Assembly: GCF_037892605.1 (NCBI RefSeq)
Contig: NZ_JBBKTU010000001.1
Coordinates: forward strand, 1-64,000
DNA from: Lacibacter sp. H407
GTDB lineage: Bacteria; Bacteroidota; Bacteroidia; Chitinophagales; Chitinophagaceae
Direction of reading: 5' to 3'
Length of the DNA: 64,000 nt
Numbering within the stretch: the first letter of the stretch is position 1; each line of letters opens with the position of its first letter. The notes beneath the pieces are model-generated. The model worked only from the letters and a program-made list of their open reading frames with translations. It searched no databases and was not told where the DNA came from. Below, piece by piece: positions 1 through 8,983 of the stretch. Both the position numbers and the translations under genes were made by a program.

Positions 1-1087
1 CTGTATTTATAACAGTTAACGTACCTGCACCTGGCTCGGATGGACAATTAAGTCCCGGCCGTGTAAGAATAACTGAATATACACCTGGTACGGTTGCATT
101 AAAGCTTGCAACGTTTCCTGGATTTGCTGCACCCGCAGGTACAGTCCATGCATAATTATATACACCCGGAATACCTGGTGTTGCGGTAATTGTAGCAGGA
201 AGTGCACTTGTACAAACAGTTGGTGAATTAACTGTTACAGTTGGTGTAACATTAAATGCGCCTGAGGCAAAGTCATCAAGAGAAGCTGTAATTGATTGAG
301 AAGATCTTGTTTCGAGTATAAAACTTGTATTACATAAATTCAAAACACCCAGACCTGCCAGGTTCACTGTTCCTTCATAGAACATGTTATAGTCGTAAGT
401 AGGCTGAATAAACGACCACCCTGTAGGAATTGGATATTGGTTGTCATTATTTTCTGCAACAGTACCAACAAGATTTGTTGTTCGAAGATTCCCGTTTGTA
501 TTGGGAACATTTCCATTACCATCACCATCCCACTGATAAATAACTACTGTTGCATTACGACCGCCGCCCGTAAAATCGGCAAGTACCAACACATCACCAT
601 CAACATGTGGCGGGCTGAAAATATTATTGCCGCCAATTGTAACAGGGCCTGTTCCATTCAGGTATAGCCAGAAACCAATCTGTGCGTCACCATTATTGGA
701 TGTACGGTCGCCTGCAAAATACAAAACACCATCCCGAATGATGGCTGCAGCATTGGCGATGTCGTTCTTTGCCTTGGTTTGACTAACAGACCAGACTAAT
801 TGATTGGCCGGGAAAAAATCTTTAGAACCTTCGGTGAACTGGTTATCAACAACCCCGTTGCCAAACGCATCAAGCCGATACTGTTTAACAGCGAATAAGT
901 TGAAGTTAGCCGAGTTCCAATCGACGGGGTTACCGTCGATTTCCGGATTGACTTGTGCCATTAGCCCGGTTGGACTAAAAGCTGCAAAGAACATGAGCAG
1001 AAAAAGCATCTGTCGCCAGATCCAGTTTCTGCAACGATCGTTTTTCTCACCTTTTTTTGAGAAGGTGCGTAGCAGTTTGTTCATCAT
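1..1087 (-). CDS. N-terminal part of a large secreted repeat protein (open at window edge)
   Basis: An open reading frame runs from ATG-ATG at 1087/1084 to base 1 without a stop, about 362 codons. It is partial, and its C-terminus lies outside the window. The N-terminus has a long basic region, then a hydrophobic signal segment ending around LMAQ, consistent with Sec export. The mature part is rich in N, G, T and D and contains a segment (NPEIDGNPVDWNS) like those at the start of large Bacteroidota extracellular proteins. From about residue 290 it becomes PKD/Ig-like: repeated TV, SP and AWTVPAG-type strands. In this phylum such proteins are usually type IX secretion substrates with a C-terminal sorting domain, which cannot be seen here. 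An in-frame TAA upstream supports this start. Function is unknown, perhaps adhesin-like. Confidence 0.75.
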   Translation of the reverse strand, partial: MMNKLLRTFSKKGEKNDRCRNWIWRQMLFLLMFFAAFSPTGLMAQVNPEIDGNPVDWNSANFNLFAVKQYRLDAFGNGVVDNQFTEGSKDFFPANQLVWSVSQTKAKNDIANAAAIIRDGVLYFAGDRTSNNGDAQIGFWLYLNGTGPVTIGGNNIFSPPHVDGDVLVLADFTGGGRNATVVIYQWDGDGNGNVPNTNGNLRTTNLVGTVAENNDNQYPIPTGWSFIQPTYDYNMFYEGTVNLAGLGVLNLCNTSFILETRSSQSITASLDDFASGAFNVTPTVTVNSPTVCTSALPATITATPGIPGVYNYAWTVPAGAANPGNVASFNATVPGVYSVILTRPGLNCPSEPGAGTLTVINT

Positions 1088-1580
1088 TGTCGAATTTTTT
1101 GTGAATAATAATTAACCTTTCACAGGAGAGTTGAGTAAGAGGATCTTAAAGACAGGACATTATAATTTAAACAATAGAAAGCCTGGCTTCAAACTGAAGC
1201 AAGTACTACTGGTTCAATTACATACTAACTGAATATTCCGGTTTGATTGGATGATTGAAATTTAAAGAAAGGATTGATTGGCATTAAAGCAATTCAAGGG
1301 GAAGGAAAGCATAGAGGTAATGATTACAGAAACATAGAAACGGTGTATGCTTTCAGGGGGGAGTAGATTTGAATATTGTAAACGTAAACACATTTTTTAA
1401 CATATGCAATACCCTTTTTGGGCATTGAAACATATTTTTTTTTACTATTCATTTCTCGGTTTTATTTACTCATCGGGATTTTTGTAAATACGCCATTGTC
1501 AAAAAATCCGGAATTGCTTTCTTTACACATCATTCACAAACTGTTCCCATTCATTTACCTATTTTTGATTTTCTACTTAT
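1088..1580. other. Divergent intergenic region, 493 bp
   Basis: This gap separates the minus-strand secreted protein from the plus-strand cyclotransferase. A TATTTTTG element at 1560-1567, 13 nt before the ATG at 1581, fits the Bacteroidetes -7 box and is the likely promoter of the cyclotransferase. A small imperfect hairpin lies at 1409-1429 (CAATACCC/GGGCATTG with one mismatch). No RNA gene or convincing small ORF was seen. An open frame from 1418 overlaps the lipoprotein gene in another frame and starts with TTG, so it is probably spurious. Confidence 0.5.
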
Positions 1581-2399
1581 ATGAAACATTTTATTTTCCC
1601 TCTTTTATTGCTTGCTGTTTTTGCTTCCTGTAACAATGGTACAGAACAGAACGAACCACAATCATTTTCTACAATTCCGGCACCGGTGCAATTAGGTTTT
1701 ACGATGCTGAATGTTTATCCGCATGATACTACATCATTCACACAAGGCCTGATGTATTACAAAGGTGTGTTGTATGAAAGTACCGGCAACCCAGACAATG
1801 CACTCAACAATGGTTCATGGATCGGGCCTGTTGAATTAACAACCGGACAAAAAATAAAAAAGGTAATAATCGATTCTCCATTGTTTGGGGAAGGCATCAC
1901 TATATTAAATGATAAAGTGTACCAGATCACCTGGCAAAACAAGAAGGGCTTTGTGTATGATCTCAAAACATTTAAACAATTACAGGAGTTCAACTACAAC
2001 CATGAAGGCTGGGGAATTACACATAACGGAACAGAATTAATTGTAAGTGATGGTAGCAGCAATATCTATTTCTGGGATCCTGCCGCATTAAAAGAACTTC
2101 GCCGCATCAGCATACAAGACCATAACGGCCTGCGGAACAATATCAACGAACTGGAATTCATCAATGGATTTATTTATGCCAACGTTTGGCAAAGCAACGA
2201 TATTTTAAAGATCGATCCGGCCACAGGAAATGTGGTGGGCTTACTTGATCTGAGTTCGTTAAAGCAAACCTATCCAGAACTCAACGCTGCCAACAGCAGC
2301 GAAAAAGTATTGAACGGCATTGCCTGGGACAGCAGTGCTAATCGCCTTTTTGTTACAGGAAAAAACTGGAGCAAATTATTTGAACTGAAATTGAACTAG
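1581..2399 (+). CDS. Glutaminyl-peptide (glutamine) cyclotransferase, lipoprotein
   Basis: The 272-residue product belongs to the plant/bacterial-type glutamine cyclotransferase family, which cyclises N-terminal Gln of peptides to pyroglutamate on a beta-propeller scaffold. Family blocks are visible in order: FTQGL (53-57), LFGEGIT (101-107), HEGWGIT (141-147), NELEFINGFIYANVW (189-203) and LNGIAWD near 247. The N-terminus has a lipoprotein signal ending LAVFASC (Cys17), so the enzyme is probably tethered to a membrane facing the periplasm or outside. Many T9SS-exported Bacteroidota proteins have pyroglutamate after signal cleavage, a plausible substrate class. That link is inference. The stop codon shares bases with the stop of the convergent phosphoribosyltransferase gene. 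Confidence 0.9.
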   Translation: MKHFIFPLLLLAVFASCNNGTEQNEPQSFSTIPAPVQLGFTMLNVYPHDTTSFTQGLMYYKGVLYESTGNPDNALNNGSWIGPVELTTGQKIKKVIIDSPLFGEGITILNDKVYQITWQNKKGFVYDLKTFKQLQEFNYNHEGWGITHNGTELIVSDGSSNIYFWDPAALKELRRISIQDHNGLRNNINELEFINGFIYANVWQSNDILKIDPATGNVVGLLDLSSLKQTYPELNAANSSEKVLNGIAWDSSANRLFVTGKNWSKLFELKLN

Positions 2400-2890
2400 A
2401 CAAGGTAAGCACCCGTAATTTCATCGCCCTGTAATTCTACAAAAATATGTTCCTCTAAGGTGGTGGCTACCGACAGCCCAACATAATCGGGTTGTACAGG
2501 AAATGTTTTATGTGTACGTTCCACCAACACCAATGTTTGAATTTTACGTGGCTGAAAATGTAAGAAAGGCTTGAGTGCATAGAGTAATGTTTTACCACTA
2601 TTTGCAACATCATCAATTAATATCACCGATTGATTGTTGAATCCGATTTCACGATTCAAAAAAACTTCTACCGGATATTTTTTATCTAAGGTTACTTCCA
2701 CCAACTCCACATGAATATTGCTGATTGCCATTACCTCTGTTGCCAGCAATTTTGCAACCGTTAATCCGCTTTGCCGGATGGCAGCAAAAAATAACTGGTG
2801 CTCATCATGATTGCGTTCTACAATTTCAAAAGCAAGTCTCTTGAGTTTACGTGCTGTGGTTTCTTTATCTAAAATGTATTTCTTCTCCAT
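2396..2890 (-). CDS. PyrR-like phosphoribosyltransferase
   Basis: A 164-residue type I phosphoribosyltransferase. The PRPP-binding loop VILIDDVANSGKT lies at residues 89-101, preceded by a hydrophobic strand and an LDKKYP flexible-loop region. Overall layout matches the PyrR/uracil phosphoribosyltransferase-like group common in Bacteroidota. Whether it transfers ribose phosphate to a base or acts in regulation cannot be told from sequence. It stands alone, convergent with the cyclotransferase, and their stop codons overlap by 4 bp. The start ATG at 2890 gives the expected MEKKYILD N-terminus. Confidence 0.8.
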   Translation of the reverse strand: MEKKYILDKETTARKLKRLAFEIVERNHDEHQLFFAAIRQSGLTVAKLLATEVMAISNIHVELVEVTLDKKYPVEVFLNREIGFNNQSVILIDDVANSGKTLLYALKPFLHFQPRKIQTLVLVERTHKTFPVQPDYVGLSVATTLEEHIFVELQGDEITGAYLV

Positions 2891-2998
2891 AATTCAGAAA
2901 CTAAAGATGCGAAGAAATAAGGAAACAAAAAAGAAGGAATACCTACACCTATACCCTAAACTATTAACTCTTACCTTAGCAATACAAATAACGTTTGT

Positions 2999-4318
2999 AT
3001 GCAGATCGTTCAACAGGTTTTGTTTGTGCTTTGTTTTGCCGGGGCCGTTTGGTTCTTCAGTAAGAAAGTGCAGGAAATAAGAAGAAATATTTTTCTTGGA
3101 TTGAAAGAAGACCTTACCGACAATCCATCGCTACGCTGGAAAAATATGTTCTTACTTGCGCTGGGGCAAAAGAAGATGTTTAAAAATCCGCTGGTGGCTG
3201 TACTGCATTTGATCGTGTATCTCGGCTTTGTGATCATTAATGTTGAAGTGCTCGAAATTGTATTGGATGGCGTGTTGGGAACACACCGTTTATTTCTGCC
3301 GGTGCTTGGTTCATTTTATAGTTTGTTGATCAACTCTTTTGAACTGTTGGCGTTGGGCGTATTGGTTGCCTGTGTTATTTTTCTTGTACGCAGAAATAGT
3401 TTACAGCTCAAACGTTTTCTCAGCAACGATCTCAATGGCTGGCCCCGCAGCGATGCAAACAATATCCTGATCACAGAAATTGTATTGATGAGTTTATTTC
3501 TGCTGATGAACGCTACCGATCGTGCTTTACAATTAAATGGTGTTGCTCATTATGCTGATACCGGCAATTTTGTTCTTTCCGGTTTACTGGCACCTTCACT
3601 TACCGGTTTGTCTGAAACAAGTTTGATCGCTATTGAACGCAGTGCATGGTGGTTGCATATACTTGGCATTCTCGCTTTCCTCAACTATTTACCATGGAGC
3701 AAGCATTTGCATATTTTACTGGCATTCCCGAACGCATGGTATGGTCGGTTGACAAACAAAGGCGCCATGACGAATATGACTTCTGTACAAAATGAAGTGA
3801 AATACATGATGCAACCGGAGCTTGCGCCAACGGATGCTGCTCCCCCATCAAAATTCGGTGCCAAGGATGTGTTTGATCTGAGTTGGAAAAGTTTGCTGGA
3901 TGCGTATAGCTGTACAGAGTGTGGTCGATGCAGTGCGGCTTGTCCTGCCAATACAACCGGTAAATTATTAAGTCCAAGAAAGATCATGATGAGCACACGT
4001 GACCGCCTGGAAGAAGTGGGCCGAAACATCAATGCCAATAAAGAATTTAAAGATGATGGTAAAACATTGTTGAATGATCATATAACGGTTGAAGAACTAC
4101 GTGCCTGTACAACCTGCAATGCATGCGTGGAAGAATGCCCGGTAAGCATTGATCCGTTAAGTATTATTCTTGAACTGCGCCGTTCATTGATCATGGAAGA
4201 CAGTAATGCACCCGGCGAATGGAATGCCATGTTCAGCAATGTTGAAAATAATTTTGCACCGTGGAAATTCAGTCCTGATGAACGTGATAAGTGGGCGGAG
4301 GAAATGCAGCAATCGTAG
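2999..4318 (+). CDS. Membrane-bound 4Fe-4S dicluster oxidoreductase subunit (HdrC/GlpC-like)
   Basis: A 439-residue protein. Residues 1-240 carry about five hydrophobic segments resembling the nitrate reductase gamma/HdrE-type membrane domain, which often binds heme b. The C-terminal third has two ferredoxin-type motifs: CTECGRCSAACP from Cys305 and CTTCNACVEECP from Cys370, each able to hold a 4Fe-4S cluster. This is the electron-transfer half of the two-protein module common in Bacteroidota. The other half is the CCG-domain protein at 10841-11617, normally adjacent but here 6.5 kb away. The donor and acceptor are unknown, with quinone-linked redox chemistry the usual guess. Confidence 0.85.
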   Translation: MQIVQQVLFVLCFAGAVWFFSKKVQEIRRNIFLGLKEDLTDNPSLRWKNMFLLALGQKKMFKNPLVAVLHLIVYLGFVIINVEVLEIVLDGVLGTHRLFLPVLGSFYSLLINSFELLALGVLVACVIFLVRRNSLQLKRFLSNDLNGWPRSDANNILITEIVLMSLFLLMNATDRALQLNGVAHYADTGNFVLSGLLAPSLTGLSETSLIAIERSAWWLHILGILAFLNYLPWSKHLHILLAFPNAWYGRLTNKGAMTNMTSVQNEVKYMMQPELAPTDAAPPSKFGAKDVFDLSWKSLLDAYSCTECGRCSAACPANTTGKLLSPRKIMMSTRDRLEEVGRNINANKEFKDDGKTLLNDHITVEELRACTTCNACVEECPVSIDPLSIILELRRSLIMEDSNAPGEWNAMFSNVENNFAPWKFSPDERDKWAEEMQQS

Positions 4319-4410
4319 TGTTCATTTTGTAACCAACTGAAGATTTTCATAGCATCCACATTGGCGACGCTCCGTTCAACAGAAGTAACCATAGCAGCAA
4401 TGCGGACGTT

Positions 4411-4452
4411 CATTATTCATCCTCCATCAGCGATCAGAAATCCGACATCCTA
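4411..4452. repeat. Heptad tract 1 (degenerate 7-bp tandem units)
   Basis: Six consecutive 7-bp units, most with ATC at positions 2-4: CATTATT, CATCCTC, CATCAGC, GATCAGA, AATCCGA, CATCCTA. The last unit contains the stop codon of the minus-strand LysE gene (4450-4452), so the tract begins at the end of that gene and fills its 3' flank. The rest of the 4319-4410 gap, between convergent genes, shows no gene. Confidence 0.65.
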
Positions 4453-5142
4453 ATGAATCTTCTTTTCCAACCCCGATGTAATTTCTTCCGGATGTTCTAA
4501 TTGATGTGCTGTATCTTTTTTGCTGTAAATACGGATGATCTGTATAATGGCTGTTATTAAAAAAACAGAGCCAATCACATAATTCATAATGGTGTTGGTG
4601 GCCTTCAACTGATTTGCCAGTAATCGCCCACCAAAAATAAATGCACAATTACCTGCCAGCGTTCCAATACCAATGCCGATGATGTATAAATTATAATTCC
4701 AGAAACCCGGTTTCAAAATATTCTTGGTAAACAAAACCGTGCTCCATCCAAACCAGAAAGGGATCTGTACCGGATTCAATGCACTCATGGTAAATCCTAA
4801 AGCTCCACGATGCATGGTATTTGAAAGGATCACATTCTTATCTCCTTCGGGATGAATGGCGGCCCAAAAACTTGATGCAGCAAGCGCCACCACAATTACA
4901 ACTGTTACCCACTCCAATGCTTTCAATAATTTTTCCTGCTTGCGTACCCAGTCCATGGCAACCAATGAAAGACGTACATAAATAATTTCAGCAGTGAGTG
5001 AACCTGCAGAAAACCATAGTGCAGGCTTGATACCATCTGTGATTCCGATCTGCATAGCAGCAACGTTGAGTGTTCCCAGCGGAAGCGATCCTAAAAAACT
5101 GATGATAAAGCCCCACATTAAAATTTTAACTACCTGTGGCAT
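4450..5142 (-). CDS. LysE family translocator
   Basis: A 230-residue integral membrane protein with about six hydrophobic helices and the LysE/RhtB N-terminal signature, a glycine/proline-rich first helix (FLGSLPLGTLNVAAMQ). Members export amino acids or other small solutes. The actual substrate is not predictable. A second conserved-looking block, ALGFTMSALNPVQIPFW, matches the Asn-Pro-containing helix typical of the family. A TATATTTG box (5147-5154 on the minus strand) ends 4 nt before the ATG, predicting a leaderless or near-leaderless transcript. The C-terminal 30 residues are polar and cytoplasmic-looking. Confidence 0.85.
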   Translation of the reverse strand: MPQVVKILMWGFIISFLGSLPLGTLNVAAMQIGITDGIKPALWFSAGSLTAEIIYVRLSLVAMDWVRKQEKLLKALEWVTVVIVVALAASSFWAAIHPEGDKNVILSNTMHRGALGFTMSALNPVQIPFWFGWSTVLFTKNILKPGFWNYNLYIIGIGIGTLAGNCAFIFGGRLLANQLKATNTIMNYVIGSVFLITAIIQIIRIYSKKDTAHQLEHPEEITSGLEKKIH

Positions 5143-5176
5143 TAAACAAATATAAAGGCTTGGGGTAAAAAACCGG

Positions 5177-6247
5177 TTATAATTTCAAGGCAATTTCATC
5201 CAGTGCTTTTACGTGTACAGCATTACTGCGAAACATAGCCGCACCTTCCCGTAATGTCATGTAAGGATGGCCTTTTTGATGATTGATCTTACTGATCCGC
5301 CATAAGATCATCCAATGCCGGATGATCTCCCGCCATGCAAAAAAGATGGAATGTTTTGGATCGTACATATGAGTTGGATCACTGCCGGCTCCGTTGAGTT
5401 CAATAATATGAAAGTTCTTTCCATTCCGCAGATTGTCCCAATCAGTATACATCACATCCAAACGTCCGTAATAAAATCCATTGATCTGTTTACAAACAGC
5501 ATCAATATTTTTTTGCATTACCTCATCGGCTCTCTCTGTCCAATCAACAAACTTCGATCCTCTTGCATGGTTGCCGTAAGGTGCTAAAATCAATTCTTCA
5601 CCTTTCACTAAAACCTGCTGCATGCGTTGTCCGTAGATCTGCGTTAACGCATCGATCTGCAAAATATAACGTGGCACTTCCATGATGAGTTGATACAATG
5701 ATGAAACACCATCACCAACAACCGTCATGGGTTCTTTTGCCACAACACCGGTGATTTGTCCGTTCGCTTCGTCAGGCATACGATAATAAAAAATACCTAC
5801 TTCGTGTTTGTAAGGCGATAATTCCTGTATCAAATAATCAACCGTGCATACCGATGCGTACTGTTGTAATTGATCAATTGATTCCAGTTTCTTCACCGCT
5901 TTACCCTGCATACCAATCACGGGTTTTGCAATCAATGGAAACCGGAATTGATGTTGAATGATCTGTTGTTGAATGTCAGCAACGGAAGTTCCTGCCTTTA
6001 CAAAAAAATAGGCGGGATAAAATGCCTCGGGAAGTAATGGATAGATGTCCTGTTTTTGCTCCATTAAAAATCCACCGTTGGCAATGGTGGGATTAGCGGC
6101 TGTAAAAAAATACTTACCGCCCGCCCGTATGCAAAGCCATGCAAAAATTGGATAGATGAGTCCATATACCGCAGAAAAATTCCAATACTCCCAATTTAGC
6201 AAACGAATGAAAAACGGGTGATGCGTAAACAGTTTAGACAATCGCAT
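5177..6247 (-). CDS. Membrane-associated ATP-grasp protein (D-Ala-D-Ala ligase-like), paralogue A
   Basis: A 356-residue protein with an N-terminal hydrophobic segment (about 17-45), then the marker ANPTIANGGF, then an ATP-grasp fold: lysine strand FPLIAKPVIGMQGK, GVVAKEPMTVVGDG (central domain), and the Mg/ATP-binding end IIELNGAGSDP (Glu and Asn ligands). Such proteins are commonly named D-alanine-D-alanine ligase-like, but the N-terminal domain of true Ddl is absent. The substrate is unknown. A paralogue with identical architecture lies at 9706-10746. It overlaps the NRDE gene upstream by 14 nt, so it is probably the last gene of a DinB-NRDE-ATP-grasp operon. Confidence 0.8.
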   Translation of the reverse strand: MRLSKLFTHHPFFIRLLNWEYWNFSAVYGLIYPIFAWLCIRAGGKYFFTAANPTIANGGFLMEQKQDIYPLLPEAFYPAYFFVKAGTSVADIQQQIIQHQFRFPLIAKPVIGMQGKAVKKLESIDQLQQYASVCTVDYLIQELSPYKHEVGIFYYRMPDEANGQITGVVAKEPMTVVGDGVSSLYQLIMEVPRYILQIDALTQIYGQRMQQVLVKGEELILAPYGNHARGSKFVDWTERADEVMQKNIDAVCKQINGFYYGRLDVMYTDWDNLRNGKNFHIIELNGAGSDPTHMYDPKHSIFFAWREIIRHWMILWRISKINHQKGHPYMTLREGAAMFRSNAVHVKALDEIALKL

Positions 6248-6968
6248 GTACAGTTGAAATGGAATGATCGTATTCCTGTGAAAAAAGTTGATCTGTTACG
6301 AGATCGTGGTAATGCATTTGAGAAATATCTTCCTTGCGGTGGAGTTGCGTAATGCTTACCGTAAAGAGTTCATTGTTGCGGTTCATCATTATATCATTTG
6401 CATCATCGCCATCACCTGCAAAGCGGTGGAAGTGAAGTATCTCTTTTCCGTTGATCGTTTCATATTCTTTTAAAAAAGAGGCAAACCACTGCTCACGCTT
6501 TTGAATGATCTCGTTATTGTATAACGTAGCTGATGACCATATATAGGATGAAGCTGCATTCAATTCTTTGATTGATTTTTCCTGTCCGTTCCATCTTGCT
6601 TCAAACAATTGATCGGCTTGGCGAATCACTAAAGTGAACGGTTCAATTTTATGCAGATGAATTTGTTCAAAAGCTGACAATGGTTGTGGGTGATCAAAAA
6701 TATCAAGGAAAATTAATCCTCTGCTCTTGCGGTATGGTGGTGCATATTGATGATTGACAAATCCGCCATTGAGCAGCACCATTGCATTTCCGTTTTCATG
6801 TAATGCCATCCAAGTACCACCGGCATTGCCATCTTTCGGAAATAATAAATGACCACTGGCGAATTTGTACCATTGTGGTTGCTCGGCTTTCAGCCGCACC
6901 TTTTTTTCATCTCTGTTTGATGTAAGAAAAAAAGAATTGTTAACGGGTATATAAGTTACTGTGCACAT
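6234..6968 (-). CDS. NRDE family (TANGO2-like) protein
   Basis: A 244-residue protein starting MCTVTYIP with the family-defining SNRDE motif at about residues 17-21 and the conserved block GGTWMALHENG followed by LLNGGF. The Cys2 position, exposed after Met removal, is typical of Ntn-hydrolase-like NRDE proteins. The molecular role of bacterial NRDE proteins is not settled; eukaryotic TANGO2 has been linked to heme or lipid handling. It overlaps both neighbours (13-14 nt), implying translational coupling within a three-gene operon. Confidence 0.85.
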   Translation of the reverse strand: MCTVTYIPVNNSFFLTSNRDEKKVRLKAEQPQWYKFASGHLLFPKDGNAGGTWMALHENGNAMVLLNGGFVNHQYAPPYRKSRGLIFLDIFDHPQPLSAFEQIHLHKIEPFTLVIRQADQLFEARWNGQEKSIKELNAASSYIWSSATLYNNEIIQKREQWFASFLKEYETINGKEILHFHRFAGDGDDANDIMMNRNNELFTVSITQLHRKEDISQMHYHDLVTDQLFSQEYDHSISTVHAIV

Positions 6969-7456
6969 TGTTCACGGTGACGGATAGTTGAAGATGCAAT
7001 TCCAAAATATTCAGTTACAGGCTCCGCATTGAATTCTTTTAATCCAACACGAATCAATGCCATATGATGTACGGTGTGTTCGAGATTGTATAATAATTCA
7101 CGATGATAATTCGATGCAACTTCCATTTGCTCGGTTGCAACTTCATCATACACGCCAATCAGTTGTAATTCTTTATTTGAGTGTTCCAGTGTTGCAGCAA
7201 TTTCATTCAACAAGGTTTGAGCAAACACCTGATCGGTTTCAATACGTTCATCACGTTTCCGTTCATCGTAGCAAACCCGACCGGAATCATATCCAGCCTG
7301 CAGGCATTGAAACAATTCAATAATATGACGTGTATGTTGACCAATAGACGAACCGGATAAATTAGTGGAAGGTGCTTTGTATTGCTCAGGTGTTAACTGA
7401 TCAAGTACATTGGTAAGCTGTTGAAAAGATGCCTTGATGGCATTGTAAAGCTGCAT
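6956..7456 (-). CDS. DinB family protein
   Basis: A 166-residue four-helix protein of the DinB/YfiT-like superfamily. Candidate metal-binding histidines are visible in SIGQHTRHIIE near residues 37-47 and LEHTVHHMALIRVGL near 127-141, the spacing expected for the family's His triad. Members include bacillithiol-dependent transferases and many uncharacterised metalloenzymes. It is the first gene of the DinB-NRDE-ATP-grasp operon, and its frame overlaps NRDE by 13 nt. Substrate unknown. Confidence 0.8.
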   Translation of the reverse strand: MQLYNAIKASFQQLTNVLDQLTPEQYKAPSTNLSGSSIGQHTRHIIELFQCLQAGYDSGRVCYDERKRDERIETDQVFAQTLLNEIAATLEHSNKELQLIGVYDEVATEQMEVASNYHRELLYNLEHTVHHMALIRVGLKEFNAEPVTEYFGIASSTIRHREQCAQ

Positions 7457-7485
7457 ATTGATTTGTACGTTATAATTAAAAATAC

Positions 7486-8028
7486 TTATTTTTTTGTGAG
7501 TACGTTCAGTTTCACTTTTAAATCATTGGAAATTGTGTTTTTTCCTCCTACATCAAAATCTCTTCGCTTAATTGAAAACTCGCCTTTAAAACGATACGCT
7601 CCGGCTTCAGGGGTTGCTGTAAAAGGAAAACTGATATCTTTTGTTGTGTCCTTAACAGTAAGCTTTGCAAAAAGTACGTAATAGCCGGGTGTAGCAGATC
7701 TTGCAATTTTTACAGAGGAGAGTCGAATCTGTGGATAAGTTTTTACGTTAAAATAATCAGCGCCACGCAAATGCTTATCCCGTGTGCTGTTATCTGTATC
7801 AACAGAAGCTGCATCAACAGTAACATTCACGGATGAACTACCAAGGTTCTTTTCATCAAACCAAACAGACCCTTGCAATCCTCCAAATGTTCCCGTAACA
7901 TCAAATCCGAGATTAGAAATAGTGAACTGAACAGTTGACTGTCCATTAACCGGAACAAACTGTTGTGATGTTGCAGATGTGCTTATCAGCAACATGGCAA
8001 TTACTATTGAATATCGAATGTCTTTCAT
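7486..8028 (-). CDS. YceI family periplasmic protein
   Basis: A 180-residue protein with a signal peptide ending about STSATSQ, then a YceI lipocalin-like barrel: VNGQSTVQFTISNLGFDVTG near the N-terminus, VDAASVDTDNSTRDKHLRGADYFNVKTYPQI in the middle and FSIKRRDFDVGG at the end, all hallmark stretches. YceI proteins bind isoprenoid or other lipophilic ligands in the periplasm. It is the third gene of a YHS-DoxX-YceI operon, 12 bp after the DoxX gene. The ligand is unknown. Co-operonic DoxX and YHS proteins suggest a redox or quinone-related envelope role (inference). Confidence 0.9.
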   Translation of the reverse strand: MKDIRYSIVIAMLLISTSATSQQFVPVNGQSTVQFTISNLGFDVTGTFGGLQGSVWFDEKNLGSSSVNVTVDAASVDTDNSTRDKHLRGADYFNVKTYPQIRLSSVKIARSATPGYYVLFAKLTVKDTTKDISFPFTATPEAGAYRFKGEFSIKRRDFDVGGKNTISNDLKVKLNVLTKK

Positions 8029-8040
8029 AGATGTGAATGA

Positions 8041-8475
8041 TTATTTCAGTTGTTTTATACTTTGCAGCAGCTGCCTGATCTGTAACTGATACACAAATAA
8101 CAGAATAGCAGAACAAACAAGTACAATAACGGCATAGGCAAACAAAAGTCCGCCATCCTCTTTTACTTCAATACCAAGTGTGGTGAAATGAAAAAATAAT
8201 GCGCCACTCATCAGCCCTATTGCAAGTAATGCGCCAATAGCAGTTGTTCGGGGAATTAATAATAACAATGCAGCAACTAATTCCATTACTCCTGTTCCAA
8301 TCCGGCCCCAGGGTTCTATTCCTATGGTTGAAAAAATATAAACTGATTCTTCGCTTGCAGTAAACTTAAAGAACAATGTTTGTAACAAAATGATCGCTGC
8401 AACAAGCCGAAGTATCCAGAAAAAAATGTGAAGTGGTTTAATGATTGACATGTGGTTGTTTGATGAGATGATCAA
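8041..8475 (-). CDS. DoxX-like membrane protein
   Basis: A 144-residue protein with four hydrophobic helices and the DoxX hallmarks: Phe/Lys-containing first helix (LLQTLFFKF) followed by a Gly-rich segment with GVMELVAALLLL. The start at 8475 makes an ATGA overlap with the upstream YHS gene, a strong sign of coupling. An internal ATG at 8451 (MSIIKP) is an alternative start. DoxX proteins are small quinone-pathway or redox-associated membrane proteins of poorly defined function. Confidence 0.8.
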   Translation of the reverse strand: MIISSNNHMSIIKPLHIFFWILRLVAAIILLQTLFFKFTASEESVYIFSTIGIEPWGRIGTGVMELVAALLLLIPRTTAIGALLAIGLMSGALFFHFTTLGIEVKEDGGLLFAYAVIVLVCSAILLFVYQLQIRQLLQSIKQLK

Positions 8476-8930
8476 TGAAAGAATTTTGCCCAGTTAATAT
8501 CAGCTTTGGATTTCAAACTTGCTTCGTTCTTATTCCAGGATTTGAGTGTATTGTTAAGGCGCTTATTGTAAAAGAGATAAAGTTTTCCATTCAATATCTT
8601 AAATGTTTCAGGATCGATCTCTACTTTTTCTCCATAATCGCCCATTGCAAAGGCACACCAGCCACCATACTGCGGCTCATACTTCGATGGATTTTTTTTG
8701 AATTCTTCTTTATTGGCAACCGACGAGAAGCGGTACTTCACACCTTGATAAAAAACAGTATTAGCAGCACTTCCTTTTACTGCTTTGCCCTCAGTAAAAT
8801 AGGCGACCACATCATATCCTTGCACCGCCAACCCATCTTCCAGATTAAACGATTGAATACGCTTCTGCTCCTGTGCGTTACCAAACAATGCAGAACTAAA
8901 AAACAAAAAAAATAAAATAACCTGTTTCAT
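8472..8930 (-). CDS. Exported YHS-domain protein
   Basis: A 152-residue protein with a cleavable signal peptide (to about FGNAQ) and a YHS domain: LAVQGYDVVAYFTEGKAVKG, then VKYRFSSVANKEEFKKNPSKYEPQYGG with the conserved Cys in GGWCAFAM. YHS domains are small metal-binding folds related to TRASH domains. This secreted version is common in Bacteroidota and Proteobacteria, with unknown function. It heads a three-gene operon (YHS, DoxX, YceI) driven by a clear promoter at 8949-8977. Confidence 0.85.
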   Translation of the reverse strand: MKQVILFFLFFSSALFGNAQEQKRIQSFNLEDGLAVQGYDVVAYFTEGKAVKGSAANTVFYQGVKYRFSSVANKEEFKKNPSKYEPQYGGWCAFAMGDYGEKVEIDPETFKILNGKLYLFYNKRLNNTLKSWNKNEASLKSKADINWAKFFH

Positions 8931-8948
8931 TATAGTAGTTTAATGAAA

Positions 8949-8977
8949 CAAAAGTAGAGTGATGCGCAGCCCTTCAA
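8949..8977 (-). promoter_or_regulatory. Bacteroidetes-type promoter of the YHS-DoxX-YceI operon
   Basis: On the minus strand, TTG (8977-8975), an 18-bp spacer and TACTTTTG (8956-8949) match the consensus TTG-N17-23-TAnnTTTG. Transcription would start near 8944, giving a leader of about 14 nt before the ATG at 8930. It sits between the Crp/Fnr-type regulator gene and the operon. Confidence 0.65.
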
Positions 8978-8983
8978 TGTCGT

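Noticed and set aside
1418-1633. Hydrophobic frame upstream of the cyclotransferase
   Set aside because: TTG start, overlaps the lipoprotein signal in another frame; AT-rich DNA explains the hydrophobic residues.
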